Shown in pieces: positions 43,028-53,020 of a stretch of DNA of 64,000 nt (position 1 is its first letter; each line of letters begins with the position of its first letter). Below the pieces are notes generated by a model. It saw only the letters and a program-made list of their open reading frames with translations, did no database searches and was not told the origin of the DNA. A program made the translations under genes and the position numbers. The DNA comes from an uncultured Lachnospiraceae bacterium (GTDB lineage Bacteria; Bacillota; Clostridia; Lachnospirales; Lachnospiraceae): NCBI GenBank assembly GCA_934394565.1, contig CAKRQV010000005.1, positions 62,001 to 126,000 of the forward strand, given 5' to 3'.

Positions 43028-43289
43028 GGTTTTCCATCTCCTTTTTCAGCTCTTCGTATACTGTTTCAGGAACGCTCACCTTTAAAGAGCGCTCAAGACC
43101 TTTGTTTTTCACTGCCTTTGTCAGACAGTCCACGCTTGGACAGAGATATGCGCCACGTCCGTTTTTACGGCCTGTGGTATCGATCACAATCTCATCCTCC
43201 GGCGTTTTCAGTACCCGGAGCAGCTCTTTTTTTGTTTTCATTTCTCCGCAGCCGGTGCATTTACGCATCGGCAGTTTCATATTTTTCAT
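43020..43289 (-). CDS. rnpM: RNase P modulator RnpM (YlxR, DUF448)
   Basis: 89 residues. MRKCTGCGEMKTKKELLRVL and GRKNGRGAYLCPSVDCLTKA are the YlxR signatures. YlxR proteins bind RNA and have been linked to RNase P. Six bases downstream of nusA. AGGAG precedes the ATG by 9 bases. Confidence 0.94.
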   Translation of the reverse strand: MKNMKLPMRKCTGCGEMKTKKELLRVLKTPEDEIVIDTTGRKNGRGAYLCPSVDCLTKAVKNKGLERSLKVSVPETVYEELKKEMENLA

Positions 43290-43295
43290 AGGATC

Positions 43296-44480
43296 TTACT
43301 CCTCTGGGGTTTCCTCATCTGCAGCAACAGCTTCTTCGGCCGCATCAGTCTCTGCACCCTCAAGCTCTTTTGCTGTATCGAAGCTCTCTTCCTCTTCTTC
43401 GTCCTCATCGTCATCCAGACCGTAGTACTCAAAGTCACCGGACTCACGGGCCTGTGTCTCGCTCTTGATGTCAATCTTATAACCGGTCAGGCGGGCTGCC
43501 AGACGGGCATTCTGCCCTTCTTTACCGATAGCCAGGGACAGCTGGTAATCCGGAACAATGACAAGGGCATCCTTTTCATCCGGATCAGCCAGTACCGTAA
43601 TGACCTTGGCAGGACTTAAAGCGTTCTCGATCATCAGAGCCGGGTTCTCATCCCAGTTGATGATATCGATCTTTTCACCGCCAAGCTCCTCTACGATGGC
43701 ATTGACACGGGAACCATTCATACCAACGCAGGCGCCGACTGCATCGACATCCGGATCATTGCTGTATACGGCAATCTTGGTACGTGAACCTGCCTCACGG
43801 GCGATGGAGCGGATCTCTACAATACCGTCATGTACCTCGGTAACCTCAGACTCAAACAGTCTTTTCACCAGCTCCGGATGGGTACGGGAAACCAGCACTC
43901 TCGGACCTCTCGGTGTATCTCTGACCTCGAGCACATAAACCTTGATACGCTCTGTCGGCTCGAATTTCTCACCCGGGATCATCTCTTTTTCGTTGAGCAT
44001 GGCATCGACCTTGCCCAGATTAACACTGACATTCTTGCCGATGTAGCGCTGCACGATACCGGTTACAACCTCACGTTCCTTGCCAAAGTACTCATCGTAC
44101 AGTACCTTGCGCTCCTCCTCGCGGATCTTCTGCAGAATGACATTCTTGGCATTCTGTGTGGCGATACGTCCGAAGGATTTGGACTGGATCTCCACATTGA
44201 CGATGTCACCCACCTCATAGCGCGGATTGATCATCTTTGCCTCGGCAAGGCTGATCTCCATTACCGGATCCTCCGGATTGCCTTCTACAACCTCTTTGGC
44301 TGCCACTACATGGAAATCTCCTGTCTCACGGTTGATCGTAACGGTCACATTATCTGCTTTACCGAAATGATTCTTGCAAGCCTGGATCAGGGACTGCTCG
44401 ATTGCATCCAGAATCGTATCTCTGCTGATATTTTTCTCCTTTTCCAGTATGGACAGTGCCTCTAAAAGTTCTGTGTTCAT
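43296..44480 (-). CDS. nusA: Transcription termination/antitermination factor NusA
   Basis: 394 residues: N-terminal RNA polymerase-binding domain (ELLEALSILEKEKNISRDTI), S1 domain (GIVQRYIGKNVSVNLG), KH1 (DPVGAC-type segment seen as VDAVGACVGMNGSRVNAI) and KH2 (SLAIGKEGQNARLAARLTG). The end is a long acidic tail (DDDEDEEEEE then Ala/Glu-rich), without the AR repeats of E. coli, as in Firmicutes. The start at 44480 has AGGAGG upstream; a longer in-frame form lacks one. Confidence 0.97.
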   Translation of the reverse strand: MNTELLEALSILEKEKNISRDTILDAIEQSLIQACKNHFGKADNVTVTINRETGDFHVVAAKEVVEGNPEDPVMEISLAEAKMINPRYEVGDIVNVEIQSKSFGRIATQNAKNVILQKIREEERKVLYDEYFGKEREVVTGIVQRYIGKNVSVNLGKVDAMLNEKEMIPGEKFEPTERIKVYVLEVRDTPRGPRVLVSRTHPELVKRLFESEVTEVHDGIVEIRSIAREAGSRTKIAVYSNDPDVDAVGACVGMNGSRVNAIVEELGGEKIDIINWDENPALMIENALSPAKVITVLADPDEKDALVIVPDYQLSLAIGKEGQNARLAARLTGYKIDIKSETQARESGDFEYYGLDDDEDEEEEESFDTAKELEGAETDAAEEAVAADEETPEE

Positions 44481-44508
44481 TTTTTCTTTTTTTCCTCCTG
44501 TATCTGTA

Positions 44509-44976
44509 TTAGAAATCAAATGCCAGTCTGATCAGGGCAATATCACTTTTCAAAAAAGTCATCGCATCTTTCTCTTCCGGCTGAATGGTTACTGACTTAT
44601 CATCATATGCGGTGAGAATTCCGTAAAATTCCTTTTCACCTTCTATGGCACGGTAGGTACGGATCTCCAGATTTTTGCCCATACTGCGGACATAATCCTT
44701 TTCTTTCTTTAACGGGCGGCCAAGACCCGGAGAGCTGACTTCAAGGATATAAGCATCCTCAATAAAATCATCCTGATCCAGAAGATCACTGAATGCCCGG
44801 CTGACAAGCTCACAGTCACCGATCGTAAAACCACCCTCTTTGTCGATGTACGCCCGCAGATACCACTGTCCGGCTTCTTTGACGTACTCTACATCGACCA
44901 GCTCGTAGTTATGCGCTTCGATGATCGGCATCAGCATGGCTTCTGCTTTCCGCTCGTATTCTTCTCTTTTACTCAA
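44509..44976 (-). CDS. rimP: Ribosome maturation factor RimP
   Basis: 155 residues for 30S assembly. AHNYELVDVEYVKEAGQWYL, DKEGGFTIGDCELVSRAFSD, AYILEVSSPGLGRPLKKEKD and the C-terminal SH3-like part are clear. The start is taken as TTG (44976): GGAGG is 8 bases before it, while the ATG five codons earlier contains that same GGAGG and has no site of its own. First gene of the nusA operon, 28 bases before nusA. Confidence 0.94.
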   Translation of the reverse strand: MSKREEYERKAEAMLMPIIEAHNYELVDVEYVKEAGQWYLRAYIDKEGGFTIGDCELVSRAFSDLLDQDDFIEDAYILEVSSPGLGRPLKKEKDYVRSMGKNLEIRTYRAIEGEKEFYGILTAYDDKSVTIQPEEKDAMTFLKSDIALIRLAFDF

Positions 44977-45036
44977 TACACATACCTCCATCCAAAAGCT
45001 GCCTGTGTAACAGGGACAGATGCCCCTATTACATAA

Positions 45037-45064
45037 ATGAGAGTGAACCGAAGTCCACTCTCAT
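45037..45064 (-). terminator. Stem-loop terminator after the amidase lipoprotein gene
   Basis: ATGAGAGTG (45037-45045) pairs with CACTCTCAT (45056-45064); the minus strand continues TTTATGTAA. It separates the amidase gene from rimP. A promoter for rimP should lie in the 60 bases left, but none is convincing. Confidence 0.65.
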
Positions 45065-45079
45065 CTAGTCTCATGTTAT

Positions 45080-46018
45080 TTAATTCTTATCCAGTATAGC
45101 ACTCTGTTCTTCGGATTTCAAGGGGTTTTCCCCGGAATTTCCGTTATTTTCCTCTGTATCCGTGCTGTTTTTTTCAGAATCTGCCTCTTCTTCGATAAAT
45201 GTGTCAATACCATTGGCAATTCCTGTCACGATTTTGTCCTGATATTCCCCGGTGGACATGGCTTTGTCTTCTTTGGGATTGGTCATGTAGCCCATCTCCA
45301 CGATCGTCACCGGAACCTCGGCCCAGTTGATGCCGGACATGGTATCGGTCTCCCAGACGCCGTTGTTTTTTGCGCCTGTAGCTTCACACAGCGCATTTAC
45401 GATATCCGTGGACAGAGCCTTGCACTCTGTATAGATATCACCGTTGTACGGATTTTTCTTTGTCTGACAGATCGTCATGGCACCGTTTTTCTTACTGCTC
45501 TCCGAGCCGTTGGCATGGATCCGTACAAAAGCATCCGCATGCAGATCATTGGCCACTGCTGCCCTTTCGGAATTGGAAATATCCACATCATGGGTCTCGC
45601 GGGTCATCACGACTTCATAGCCTCTTTTTTCCAGCTCATCACGAAGTTTTAAGGACACCTGCAGATTCAGCTCATATTCATAGAGCTTTGTCGTCGTACC
45701 GCGGGTACCGCTGGATACCTTTTTCTTCTTTTCACTGGCACCAGGTCCCACCGGCTCTTTTTCAGCATTTCCCTTTGCCTGATGTCCCGGATCGATCACA
45801 ATCAGGCCTTTTGCCGCTTCAGCTTCACTGCTGATGCTCTCTGCCTGCAGTACACTCTTCGAGGATTCCTCTGCGACAGAGCTGCTTTCTGCTGCGGATA
45901 CCACGCTGCTGTCCGATGCTGCAGTCACAGAGGACTCCGGATTCTTTACTGTCTCTTTGCTACTGCAGCCGGCCAGTAAAAGCAGACACAGCCCCATGGC
46001 AACGATTCTCTTTTTCAT
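45080..46018 (-). CDS. N-acetylmuramoyl-L-alanine amidase lipoprotein (Amidase_3)
   Basis: Cleaves the amide between muramic acid and stem peptide. 312 residues. Signal peptide with lipobox (LLLAGC), Ser/Glu-rich linker to about 75, then the zinc amidase: LIVIDPGHQAKG (His), YEYELNLQVSLKLRDELEKR (Glu), FVRIHANG (His) and VTIVEMGYMTNPKED (catalytic Glu). A Glu/Asn-rich tail follows. The start at 46018 is 9 bases from GGGAG; the ATG three codons earlier touches that site. 19 bases after parC, so possibly co-transcribed. Confidence 0.92.
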   Translation of the reverse strand: MKKRIVAMGLCLLLLAGCSSKETVKNPESSVTAASDSSVVSAAESSSVAEESSKSVLQAESISSEAEAAKGLIVIDPGHQAKGNAEKEPVGPGASEKKKKVSSGTRGTTTKLYEYELNLQVSLKLRDELEKRGYEVVMTRETHDVDISNSERAAVANDLHADAFVRIHANGSESSKKNGAMTICQTKKNPYNGDIYTECKALSTDIVNALCEATGAKNNGVWETDTMSGINWAEVPVTIVEMGYMTNPKEDKAMSTGEYQDKIVTGIANGIDTFIEEEADSEKNSTDTEENNGNSGENPLKSEEQSAILDKN

Positions 46019-46037
46019 TCTGACCATCTCCCTGTCG

Positions 46038-48284
46038 TTATATTCTGACCTTTGTACCCTTGCCGTCACGTTTTGCCAGCTTCAATTTATTTAAAGTCAG
46101 CTTTTTATCATGGACCTCGATCGTATACTCCTCACGTCCGGCCAGCAGATAAGCATTTTCCAGCGCATCCCCGGCAGCCAGACGCATACCGCGCACACCG
46201 ATGGCAGCCTTTTTCTTTTCCGGTACATCAGTCAGAAGCATCCGGAGGAAATAGCCCTGCTTTGTCTGTAACACCAGATGCTCCATCACAGATGTATTAC
46301 CGACCAGCACCAGCTCATCGTCAACACCAAGCTTTGTAGAAAGACTCGCCTTTTTATTGATCGCAAATTCCGAACCGTCCACCAGCTTGCACATCGCTGT
46401 CTTAGTGACAAACATAAACTTCTGATTTCTTATATTCTCCAGCGCATCCACATAGAGCATCCGCTCTGCGGAGCTGGAATAGTTGCAGAAATTGTCGATC
46501 GGGATCGCTTTGTCACGGAACTTGCCGTAGGGCAGATCCAGCACCTTGACCTGGTACATATTACCTTTATCGGTAAACAGACATAGCTTATCGGTATTTT
46601 TACAGGTAATGATATACCGGCTCTCTGCGGCAGCGGCTTCCTGATTTCTCTCATACACCGCCAGATCCACGCAACGGGCATAGCCAAAGCGGTCCATCAT
46701 CACGCAGACATCCGTCTCTTCGATCTTCTTTTCCTCAAAGACAACGACTCTGGCATTTTCGATCTTTGTCTTTCGTTCCACGGCATATTCCTGGCGGATT
46801 GCTTCCAGATCCTCCCGGATCACCTGTGCCATGGAATCGTAATTTTCCAGAATATCCTCATAGCGGGTAATATTGGCTACGGTCTTTTTATGCTCATCCA
46901 GAAGGGCATCAATCTCGAGACCGATCAGCTTGTACAGACGCATTTCCAGAATGGCCGTGGCCTGACGCTCGGTAAAGCAAAGCGCCATGGCTTTCTTTTC
47001 GCTGGCTTTTGACTTGAAGATAATCCCTTCTGTATTGCCATTGATCAGGCAGTCCTTTGCCTGTTTCTGGCTGCGGCTGCCACGCAGGATCTCGATAATC
47101 AGATCGATCACATCACAGGCCTTGATCAGACCTTCCTGGATCTCCCGTTTTTCCTTTTCCTTCGTCAAGAGCGTTGTATACTTTCTGTTGGCAAGCTCAA
47201 AGCGGAAATTCACATGATGCTCGATGATTTTTTTCAGTCCCAGTGTCTCTGGACGTCCATCCACAACGGCCAGCATATTGACACCGAAAGTATCCTGCAG
47301 ATGCGTCTTTTTGTACAGCATATTGATCAGATTTTCCGCATCGGCACCTTTTTTCAGTTCCAGTACAATACGGATACCTTCTTTGGAAGACTGGTTGGAG
47401 ATATCAGTGATCTCCGAAGCCTTTCTGGACTCCACAAGGGAAGCCACATCATTCAGGAACTTGCCAATATTTGCGCCGATCATCGTATACGGGATCTCTG
47501 AAATTACGATATTCTGTTTACCGTTTTTCCCTTTTTCGATCTCCACCTTGCCGCGGAGCTGGATCTTGCCCATACCGGTCTCATAGATAGACAACAGATC
47601 ATCCTTGTTCGTTACAATACCGCCGGTCGGGAAATCTGGACCCTGCACATACTGCATCAGTTCCTCAGTCGTGATATCGTGATCAGCCATATAGGCTTCC
47701 ACGGCATCGATCACTTCACCGAGATTGTGCGGCGGCACACTGGTCGCCATACCAACAGCAATACCGTCCGCACCGTTGATCAGGAAATTCGGGATACGCA
47801 CCGGCAATACTTCCGGCTCTTTTTCCGTCTCGTCAAAGTTTGGCACAAAATCCACAATCTGCTTATCCAGATCTGCCAGATAGACCTCCTGGGTCAGCTT
47901 CTGCAGACGTGCCTCGGTATAACGCATGGCAGCGGCACTGTCGCCCTCGATCGAACCGAAGTTACCATGTCCATCCACCAGCGGCATACCCTTTTTGAAA
48001 TCCTGTGCCAGCACCACCAGCGCATCATAGATCGATGAATCGCCGTGTGGATGATATTTACCCATCGTATCACCGACAATACGCGCACACTTTCTGTACG
48101 GTCTGTCATAACGGATGCCCAGCTCGTACATATCATACAGCGTACGCCGCTGTACCGGCTTTAATCCGTCCCGGACATCCGGAAGGGCACGGGAAATAAT
48201 AACGCTCATCGCATAATCGATATAGGATTTCTGCATGACGTCCGAATATTCTGTTCTGATGATATTCTCTTCTACTCCATTCAC
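46038..48284 (-). CDS. parC: DNA topoisomerase IV subunit A (ParC/GyrA family)
   Basis: 748 residues. SRALPDVRDGLKPVQRRTLY, GKYHPHGDSSIYDALV and MRYTEARLQKL, with the catalytic Tyr, form the breakage-reunion domain; a coiled tower region follows and then a C-terminal propeller. No clear GyrA box (QRRGGKG) is seen, and the length is nearer ParC than GyrA (over 800). Quinolone-site residues are within HGDSSIYDA. The start is GTG with GGAGG upstream. Downstream of parE by 18 bases. A gyrase-like role is not excluded. Confidence 0.87.
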   Translation of the reverse strand: MNGVEENIIRTEYSDVMQKSYIDYAMSVIISRALPDVRDGLKPVQRRTLYDMYELGIRYDRPYRKCARIVGDTMGKYHPHGDSSIYDALVVLAQDFKKGMPLVDGHGNFGSIEGDSAAAMRYTEARLQKLTQEVYLADLDKQIVDFVPNFDETEKEPEVLPVRIPNFLINGADGIAVGMATSVPPHNLGEVIDAVEAYMADHDITTEELMQYVQGPDFPTGGIVTNKDDLLSIYETGMGKIQLRGKVEIEKGKNGKQNIVISEIPYTMIGANIGKFLNDVASLVESRKASEITDISNQSSKEGIRIVLELKKGADAENLINMLYKKTHLQDTFGVNMLAVVDGRPETLGLKKIIEHHVNFRFELANRKYTTLLTKEKEKREIQEGLIKACDVIDLIIEILRGSRSQKQAKDCLINGNTEGIIFKSKASEKKAMALCFTERQATAILEMRLYKLIGLEIDALLDEHKKTVANITRYEDILENYDSMAQVIREDLEAIRQEYAVERKTKIENARVVVFEEKKIEETDVCVMMDRFGYARCVDLAVYERNQEAAAAESRYIITCKNTDKLCLFTDKGNMYQVKVLDLPYGKFRDKAIPIDNFCNYSSSAERMLYVDALENIRNQKFMFVTKTAMCKLVDGSEFAINKKASLSTKLGVDDELVLVGNTSVMEHLVLQTKQGYFLRMLLTDVPEKKKAAIGVRGMRLAAGDALENAYLLAGREEYTIEVHDKKLTLNKLKLAKRDGKGTKVRI

Positions 48285-48302
48285 GCCTTATACACCTCCG
48301 TC

Positions 48303-50225
48303 CTATATATCCAGCTGCGCATCCCGCGCATGCTCATAAATAAATGCCTTTCTCGGCGGTACATCCGTTCCCATCAGAATCTCTGTGACCTCGGAAGCCA
48401 GCCGGGCATCCTCGATCTCCACCTGTTTCAGACGCCGGGTTGCCGGGTCAAGAGTTGTCTCCCACAGCTGCTGGGCATCCATCTCACCCAGACCTTTGTA
48501 GCGCTGCAGCGTAAACGGACCGGTATGACGTTTTCTGTATTTTTCCAACGCCTTGTCATCGTACAGATACTCTTCCTCTCCTCTGGACGGAATCGCCTTG
48601 TACAACGGCGGCATCGCAATGTATACATGCCCCTCATAGATCAGCTCCGGCATAAACCGGTAAAACAGGGTCAGAAGCAATGTCGAGATATGGGCGCCAT
48701 CGACATCGGCATCGGCCATGATAATAATCTTGTCATATCTGAGCTTTGAAATATCAAAATCGTTGCCATAACCTTCAGAAAATCCGCAGCCAAAGGCATT
48801 GATCATAGATTTGATTTCCGCATTAGCCAGCACCTTATCTATAGAAGCTTTTTCTACATTCAGAATCTTACCGCGGATCGGCAGGATGGCCTGATAGGCA
48901 CGATCTCTGGCTGTCTTGGCAGAACCTCCGGCAGAATCACCTTCGACGATAAAAATCTCACACAGGGACGGATCCTTTTTCTCACAGTTGGCGAGTTTTC
49001 CATTGGAATCAAAGGAATATTTCTGTTTTGTCAGAAGGTTTGTCTTGGCACGCTCCTCGGTCTTACGGATCTTTGCCGAGCGTTCCGCACAGGACAATAC
49101 CTGCTTTAACTGCTCCAGATTACGGTCAAAGTACAGCTGCACCTGATCTGCAGTCACCTTACCGGTGGCTTTGGCTGCATCCTGGTTATCCAGCTTCGTC
49201 TTGGTCTGTCCCTCAAAACGCGGGGCCGGATGCTTGATGGACACAACAGCCGTCATACCGTTTCGGATATCCGCACCGGTAAAATTGCTGTCCTTTTCCT
49301 TTAAAATCCCCAGCTCTCTGGCATAGGTATTCATCAGTGTGGTAAATGTGGTCTTAAAGCCGGTCAGATGCGTACCGCCCTCGGCATTATAAATATTGTT
49401 ACAGAAGCCCAGGACATTCTCATGGAATTCATTCACATACTGAAACGCACATTCCACGGTCACACCGTCAGCCTCGCCCTTAAAATAAACCGGCTCAATG
49501 ACGGCCTCTTTATTCTGATCCAGTTCTTTCACAAAACCTATAATACCGTCCGGCTCATGAAACGTTACGGTCTCCGGGGTATCTTTTCTGTCATCCTCAA
49601 AATGGATCGTCAGCTTCGGATTCAGGTAGGCCGTCTCATGCATACGGCTTTTGACCTCTGTCGCGGAAAAATCTGTCCGGTCAAAGATTTCCGGATCCGG
49701 CAGGAAACTGATCGTTGTTCCGGTCTCCTTTGTGCGTCCCAGCTTCGGAAGCAGACCGTTATCCAGCTCCAGCGCAACTTCGCCGCGCTCATAGCGGTCG
49801 TGATGAATATAGCCCTCTCTGGCGATCTGTACATCCATCCATACGGACAGTGCATTGACAACGGATGAACCTACGCCGTGAAGACCGCCACTGGTTTTAT
49901 ATACAGAATCATCAAATTTACCGCCCGCATGCAGCGTTGTAAAGACAAGCCGGGCTGCAGGAACACCTTTCTCATGCATACCGACTGGGATACCACGTCC
50001 ATTATCTTTTACAGTGCAGGAACCATCCTTATGCAGCGTAATATAGATCTGATCACAGAATCCGGCCAGATGCTCATCCACCGCATTATCCACAATCTCA
50101 TAGATCAGATGGTTCAGACCTTTTCTGGATGTACTGCCGATATACATACCCGGTCTCTTACGCACAGCCTCCAGTCCTTCGAGGACGGATATGCTGCTGG
50201 CATCATATTTTACACTTTTTGCCAT
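48303..50225 (-). CDS. parE: DNA topoisomerase IV subunit B (ParE/GyrB family)
   Basis: 640 residues. ATP site: EIVDNAVDEHLAGFC, VKDNGRGIPVG, GGLHGVGSSVVNALS. Toprim: FIVEGDSAGGSAK and MADADVDGAHI, ending with QRYKGLGEMDAQQLWETTLD. Supplies the ATPase for strand passage with the ParC-like subunit. Pairing and order (parE then parC) support topoisomerase IV. AAAGGA precedes the ATG. Confidence 0.88.
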   Translation of the reverse strand: MAKSVKYDASSISVLEGLEAVRKRPGMYIGSTSRKGLNHLIYEIVDNAVDEHLAGFCDQIYITLHKDGSCTVKDNGRGIPVGMHEKGVPAARLVFTTLHAGGKFDDSVYKTSGGLHGVGSSVVNALSVWMDVQIAREGYIHHDRYERGEVALELDNGLLPKLGRTKETGTTISFLPDPEIFDRTDFSATEVKSRMHETAYLNPKLTIHFEDDRKDTPETVTFHEPDGIIGFVKELDQNKEAVIEPVYFKGEADGVTVECAFQYVNEFHENVLGFCNNIYNAEGGTHLTGFKTTFTTLMNTYARELGILKEKDSNFTGADIRNGMTAVVSIKHPAPRFEGQTKTKLDNQDAAKATGKVTADQVQLYFDRNLEQLKQVLSCAERSAKIRKTEERAKTNLLTKQKYSFDSNGKLANCEKKDPSLCEIFIVEGDSAGGSAKTARDRAYQAILPIRGKILNVEKASIDKVLANAEIKSMINAFGCGFSEGYGNDFDISKLRYDKIIIMADADVDGAHISTLLLTLFYRFMPELIYEGHVYIAMPPLYKAIPSRGEEEYLYDDKALEKYRKRHTGPFTLQRYKGLGEMDAQQLWETTLDPATRRLKQVEIEDARLASEVTEILMGTDVPPRKAFIYEHARDAQLDI

Positions 50226-50258
50226 AGTATTTCCTTTCTCGTTGTTATATGATTTTTC

Positions 50259-50284
50259 GTCAGATCAGCCAGTATATATCTGAC
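50259..50284. promoter_or_regulatory. Inverted repeat upstream of parE
   Basis: GTCAGAT (50259-50265) and ATCTGAC (50278-50284) with a 12-base centre, 34 bases before the parE start. Could be an operator or leader hairpin. No consensus promoter is certain here. Confidence 0.3.
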
Positions 50285-50297
50285 AGACTGTCTGCGT

Positions 50298-50340
50298 AAA
50301 AAATCTGCGGACCACCCGTACAAAGACGGGTGGCTCGCAG
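50298..50340 (-). terminator. Intrinsic terminator of the secreted amidase gene
   Basis: CTGCGGACCACCCGT (50305-50319) pairs with ACGGGTGGCTCGCAG (50326-50340) with one mismatch; the minus strand ends in T6. Confidence 0.93.
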
Positions 50341-50353
50341 TCATATTATGTTA

Positions 50354-52075
50354 CTATTTGACTTTTATCTTACAGGTAGCTTTTACATTGCTGCCGTCTT
50401 TGGCTGTTGCCGTGATCGTTACCGTACCCTTTTTGATACCGGTGACTTTACCGGAAGAGGATACTTTGGCGATCTTTGTGTTGGAGCTTTTCCAGGTCAC
50501 ACCCTTTGTGGTCGGTTTTGACGGTGCGTATTTTTTTACAGAAAGCCGTATGGTCTTTTTCTTCTTGACCACAGCACTCTTCTTGTTCAGTGTGATCTTT
50601 GTCACCTTCACACCGGAGCCTGTATTGCTGTCGGAAGATACCGGTTTGGCATAGGTCTTTCCATTTTTCAGTAATACCCAGCCTGTCTTTTTATTATACG
50701 TTGTCCGTCCCCACTGCTTTTTGCCATTATACTTGAAGGATGTGACGGTGATCGTCTTGTTTTTCCTGATCGTTGCCAGAGACTTTGCTGAGCCGCTTGC
50801 TGTCTTGCGAAGCTTTACGCTGGACGCTGTGATCTTGTACAGTGTCGTACCTACCGTGACCTTGCAGACCGCTCTGACATTGCTGCCATCATTGGCCGTC
50901 GCAGTAATGGTCGCTGTACCCTGCTGTACCCCGCGGATTGTACCATTGGCACTCACTGTAGCTACCGCAGTATTGGAGCTTGTCCATGTTACACTCTTGT
51001 TGGCAGCATTGGACGGTTTACAGCTTTTAACGCTCACCGCACAGGTGGCATTCTTTGCCAGAAGAATATTTGTCTCGCTGAGGGCAATGCTGGTAAGCTT
51101 TGTTTCGGCCGGTGCCGGTGCCGGTGTCGGTGTCGGTGTCGGATCTACGATCGCTCCGGAACCGTCAGCGATCTTCTTCGCATAGGTCTTGCTGCTGCTT
51201 CGCAGAATGACCCAGCCGGATCTGCGGTTGTATGTAATCTTTCCCCAGAGATCATTGCCGACTGTTGTCTTTTCAGATACGGCTACCGGGACATAGCGAA
51301 CTGCCTTGTAGTCGCTTCCTGAAGCTGTTTTCAGCTTCTGGGCATCTGTGGACGGCTCTTCATACATATACAGATTGGCTCCGCCGATTTTCCAGAGCTC
51401 GCCGGTATAGGATCTGGCATCCGCCGGAACCTCCTTTAAAGAACTCTGATCCTGGGTGCTGTTGATCTGGATAACACACCAGTGGTCTGCATTTTTATAA
51501 GCATTTAAAGTCCAGTTCAGATGATGTCTGTCACTGTTATGTGCATTGACGATCGGCTCACCCTTGCTGTCATAACCAACGCAGATTGCTGCATGGCCAT
51601 AACGGCTGCCGCCTTTCCAGTAATAGAATACGGCATCACCGGGACGGATCGTTGTTTTCGGATCGATCTCATTCTTATTGCTGTCGCGGTAGCCTGTCTT
51701 TTTCGAGGAGTCTTTATAAATCGTAACGGCTTTACCGCAATATTTTTCCAGATATGATTTCAGGCTGGAAGCATAGGTCCAGGTGATATTTCGAACGATA
51801 TCTGCCGGTGCATGATACCAGTTGGCATTCATCTGTAACCCGCCGGCATGTAAGCTCTGGGATACAAAATCGGCACAGTCACCACCGAAGATATTGTAAT
51901 TGGGATAGGCATCATTGTAATTGGTCCAGTATTTTTCGGCATAAGCGATGGCTGCATTCGGATTATAGCTGTAGGCTGCAGCTTCTACGCTCACTGCTGT
52001 CAGTGCTGTTTCCGGCAGAACAGTGCCAAAGACAAGCATGATGGCAAGCAGCAGTGCATAACATCTTTTCTTCAT
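50354..52075 (-). CDS. Secreted amidase-domain protein with SH3-like and Ig-like (Big_2) repeats
   Basis: 573 residues. Signal peptide (MKKRCYALLLAIMLVFGTVL), ending near AAA. Then an amidase_6/CHAP-like domain: YNPNAAIAYAEKYWTNYN, FGGDCADFVSQSLHAGG (catalytic Cys region), RPGDAVFYYW, YGHAAICVGYD (His) and NAHNSDRHHLNW. Two SH3-like segments end in similar GWVILRSSSKTYAK and GWVLLKNGKTYAK. Two Ig-like Big_2 units carry VTWTSSNTAVATVSANGTI and VTWKSSNTKIAKVSSSGKV. A Pro-Thr-Ala linker lies between. Probably a cell-wall-active or wall-bound enzyme. The C-terminus is very Lys-rich. Confidence 0.87.
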   Translation of the reverse strand: MKKRCYALLLAIMLVFGTVLPETALTAVSVEAAAYSYNPNAAIAYAEKYWTNYNDAYPNYNIFGGDCADFVSQSLHAGGLQMNANWYHAPADIVRNITWTYASSLKSYLEKYCGKAVTIYKDSSKKTGYRDSNKNEIDPKTTIRPGDAVFYYWKGGSRYGHAAICVGYDSKGEPIVNAHNSDRHHLNWTLNAYKNADHWCVIQINSTQDQSSLKEVPADARSYTGELWKIGGANLYMYEEPSTDAQKLKTASGSDYKAVRYVPVAVSEKTTVGNDLWGKITYNRRSGWVILRSSSKTYAKKIADGSGAIVDPTPTPTPAPAPAETKLTSIALSETNILLAKNATCAVSVKSCKPSNAANKSVTWTSSNTAVATVSANGTIRGVQQGTATITATANDGSNVRAVCKVTVGTTLYKITASSVKLRKTASGSAKSLATIRKNKTITVTSFKYNGKKQWGRTTYNKKTGWVLLKNGKTYAKPVSSDSNTGSGVKVTKITLNKKSAVVKKKKTIRLSVKKYAPSKPTTKGVTWKSSNTKIAKVSSSGKVTGIKKGTVTITATAKDGSNVKATCKIKVK

Positions 52076-52240
52076 TGTTTTTACCCTTCTCTTTGCTGTT
52101 TTATACTCATATGGTTTTACCATACCTTATTTTTTTTGTGAAATCAATATTTTTGAAAGAAAAATGTAACATATTTGGAAAAATTAACATTTGGAATGGG
52201 CCCGCAGACTCCCCGATCCTTCTCTGTTTACTGGCGGAAA

Positions 52241-52276
52241 ACACCCTGCCGGACTTGTTGGTGACTGGCAGGGTGT
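52241..52276. terminator. Terminator between the kinase-like gene and the amidase gene
   Basis: ACACCCTGCC (52241-52250) pairs with GGCAGGGTGT (52267-52276). TTT follows on both strands, better for the minus-strand gene that ends at 52326. Confidence 0.75.
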
Positions 52277-52325
52277 TTCTTGATTATAGAATATAAGTTT
52301 GTTTAGCAACAACTATACGGATAGA

Positions 52326-52937
52326 TTACTCCATCTTGTAGAGATCGGCGATGATGTCGGCGCATTTTTCGATGCCGTACATGCTGCTGTCGAGGCAGAG
52401 ATGGTAATTCGGGGCGCTGGCCCATTCGTGTTCGGTATAGTACCGGTAATGGCTGGCTCGTTCTCTGTCCTTTCTGGTCAGGATTGCCTGTACGTCTTTG
52501 GGATCGTATCCGTACCGCTCTACGGCTGTCTTTTTACGGAATTCCATATTGGCATGGATGAAAACGTTCATAACATCGCTGCGTTCGGACAGGAAGTAGT
52601 CTGCACAGCTGCCTACGATGACGCAGGGTTCTTTTTCTGCGAGGTCTTTGATCACGCGGCCCTGTGCGATAAACAGCTGATCCTGTAAGGACATTCTCTC
52701 CTTGGAGAAGGTATTGTAGGCAAATGTCAGACTTGTTGCTATATTAAACAGCAGGCTGTTGGTGACTTTTTCACCGTTTTCTTCGATAAAATCTGCTGCA
52801 AAGCCACTTTCTTTTGCAATCATCTCTATGAGCTGCTGGTCGTAACACTTAATGCCCAGCTTTTCTTCCACCATATGGCCGATGGCTCTTCCGGCACTGC
52901 CGTGCTGACGGCTAATAGTAATCACACGTTTTTTCAT
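52326..52937 (-). CDS. Cytidylate kinase-like family protein
   Basis: 203 residues. RVITISRQHGSAGRAIGHMV is a P-loop of the cytidylate-kinase-like type, followed by KCYDQQLIEMIAKESG and CVIVGSCADYFL. The family (PF13189) is common in Clostridia and its substrate is not established. The ribosome site is weak. It is 83 bases after the subtilase gene and may or may not belong to that operon. Confidence 0.82.
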   Translation of the reverse strand: MKKRVITISRQHGSAGRAIGHMVEEKLGIKCYDQQLIEMIAKESGFAADFIEENGEKVTNSLLFNIATSLTFAYNTFSKERMSLQDQLFIAQGRVIKDLAEKEPCVIVGSCADYFLSERSDVMNVFIHANMEFRKKTAVERYGYDPKDVQAILTRKDRERASHYRYYTEHEWASAPNYHLCLDSSMYGIEKCADIIADLYKME

Positions 52938-53020
52938 AGTAAATCCGCCCCCTGACTAACTGTTTTTTATTATTTAACAGAATACCACAAAATGCGGTTT
53001 GGGGCAATGTTAAGAACGGA

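Noticed and set aside
45464..45480. TTGTCTGACAG resembling the GntR operator
   Set aside because: It lies within the amidase coding sequence, away from promoters, and is a likely chance match.
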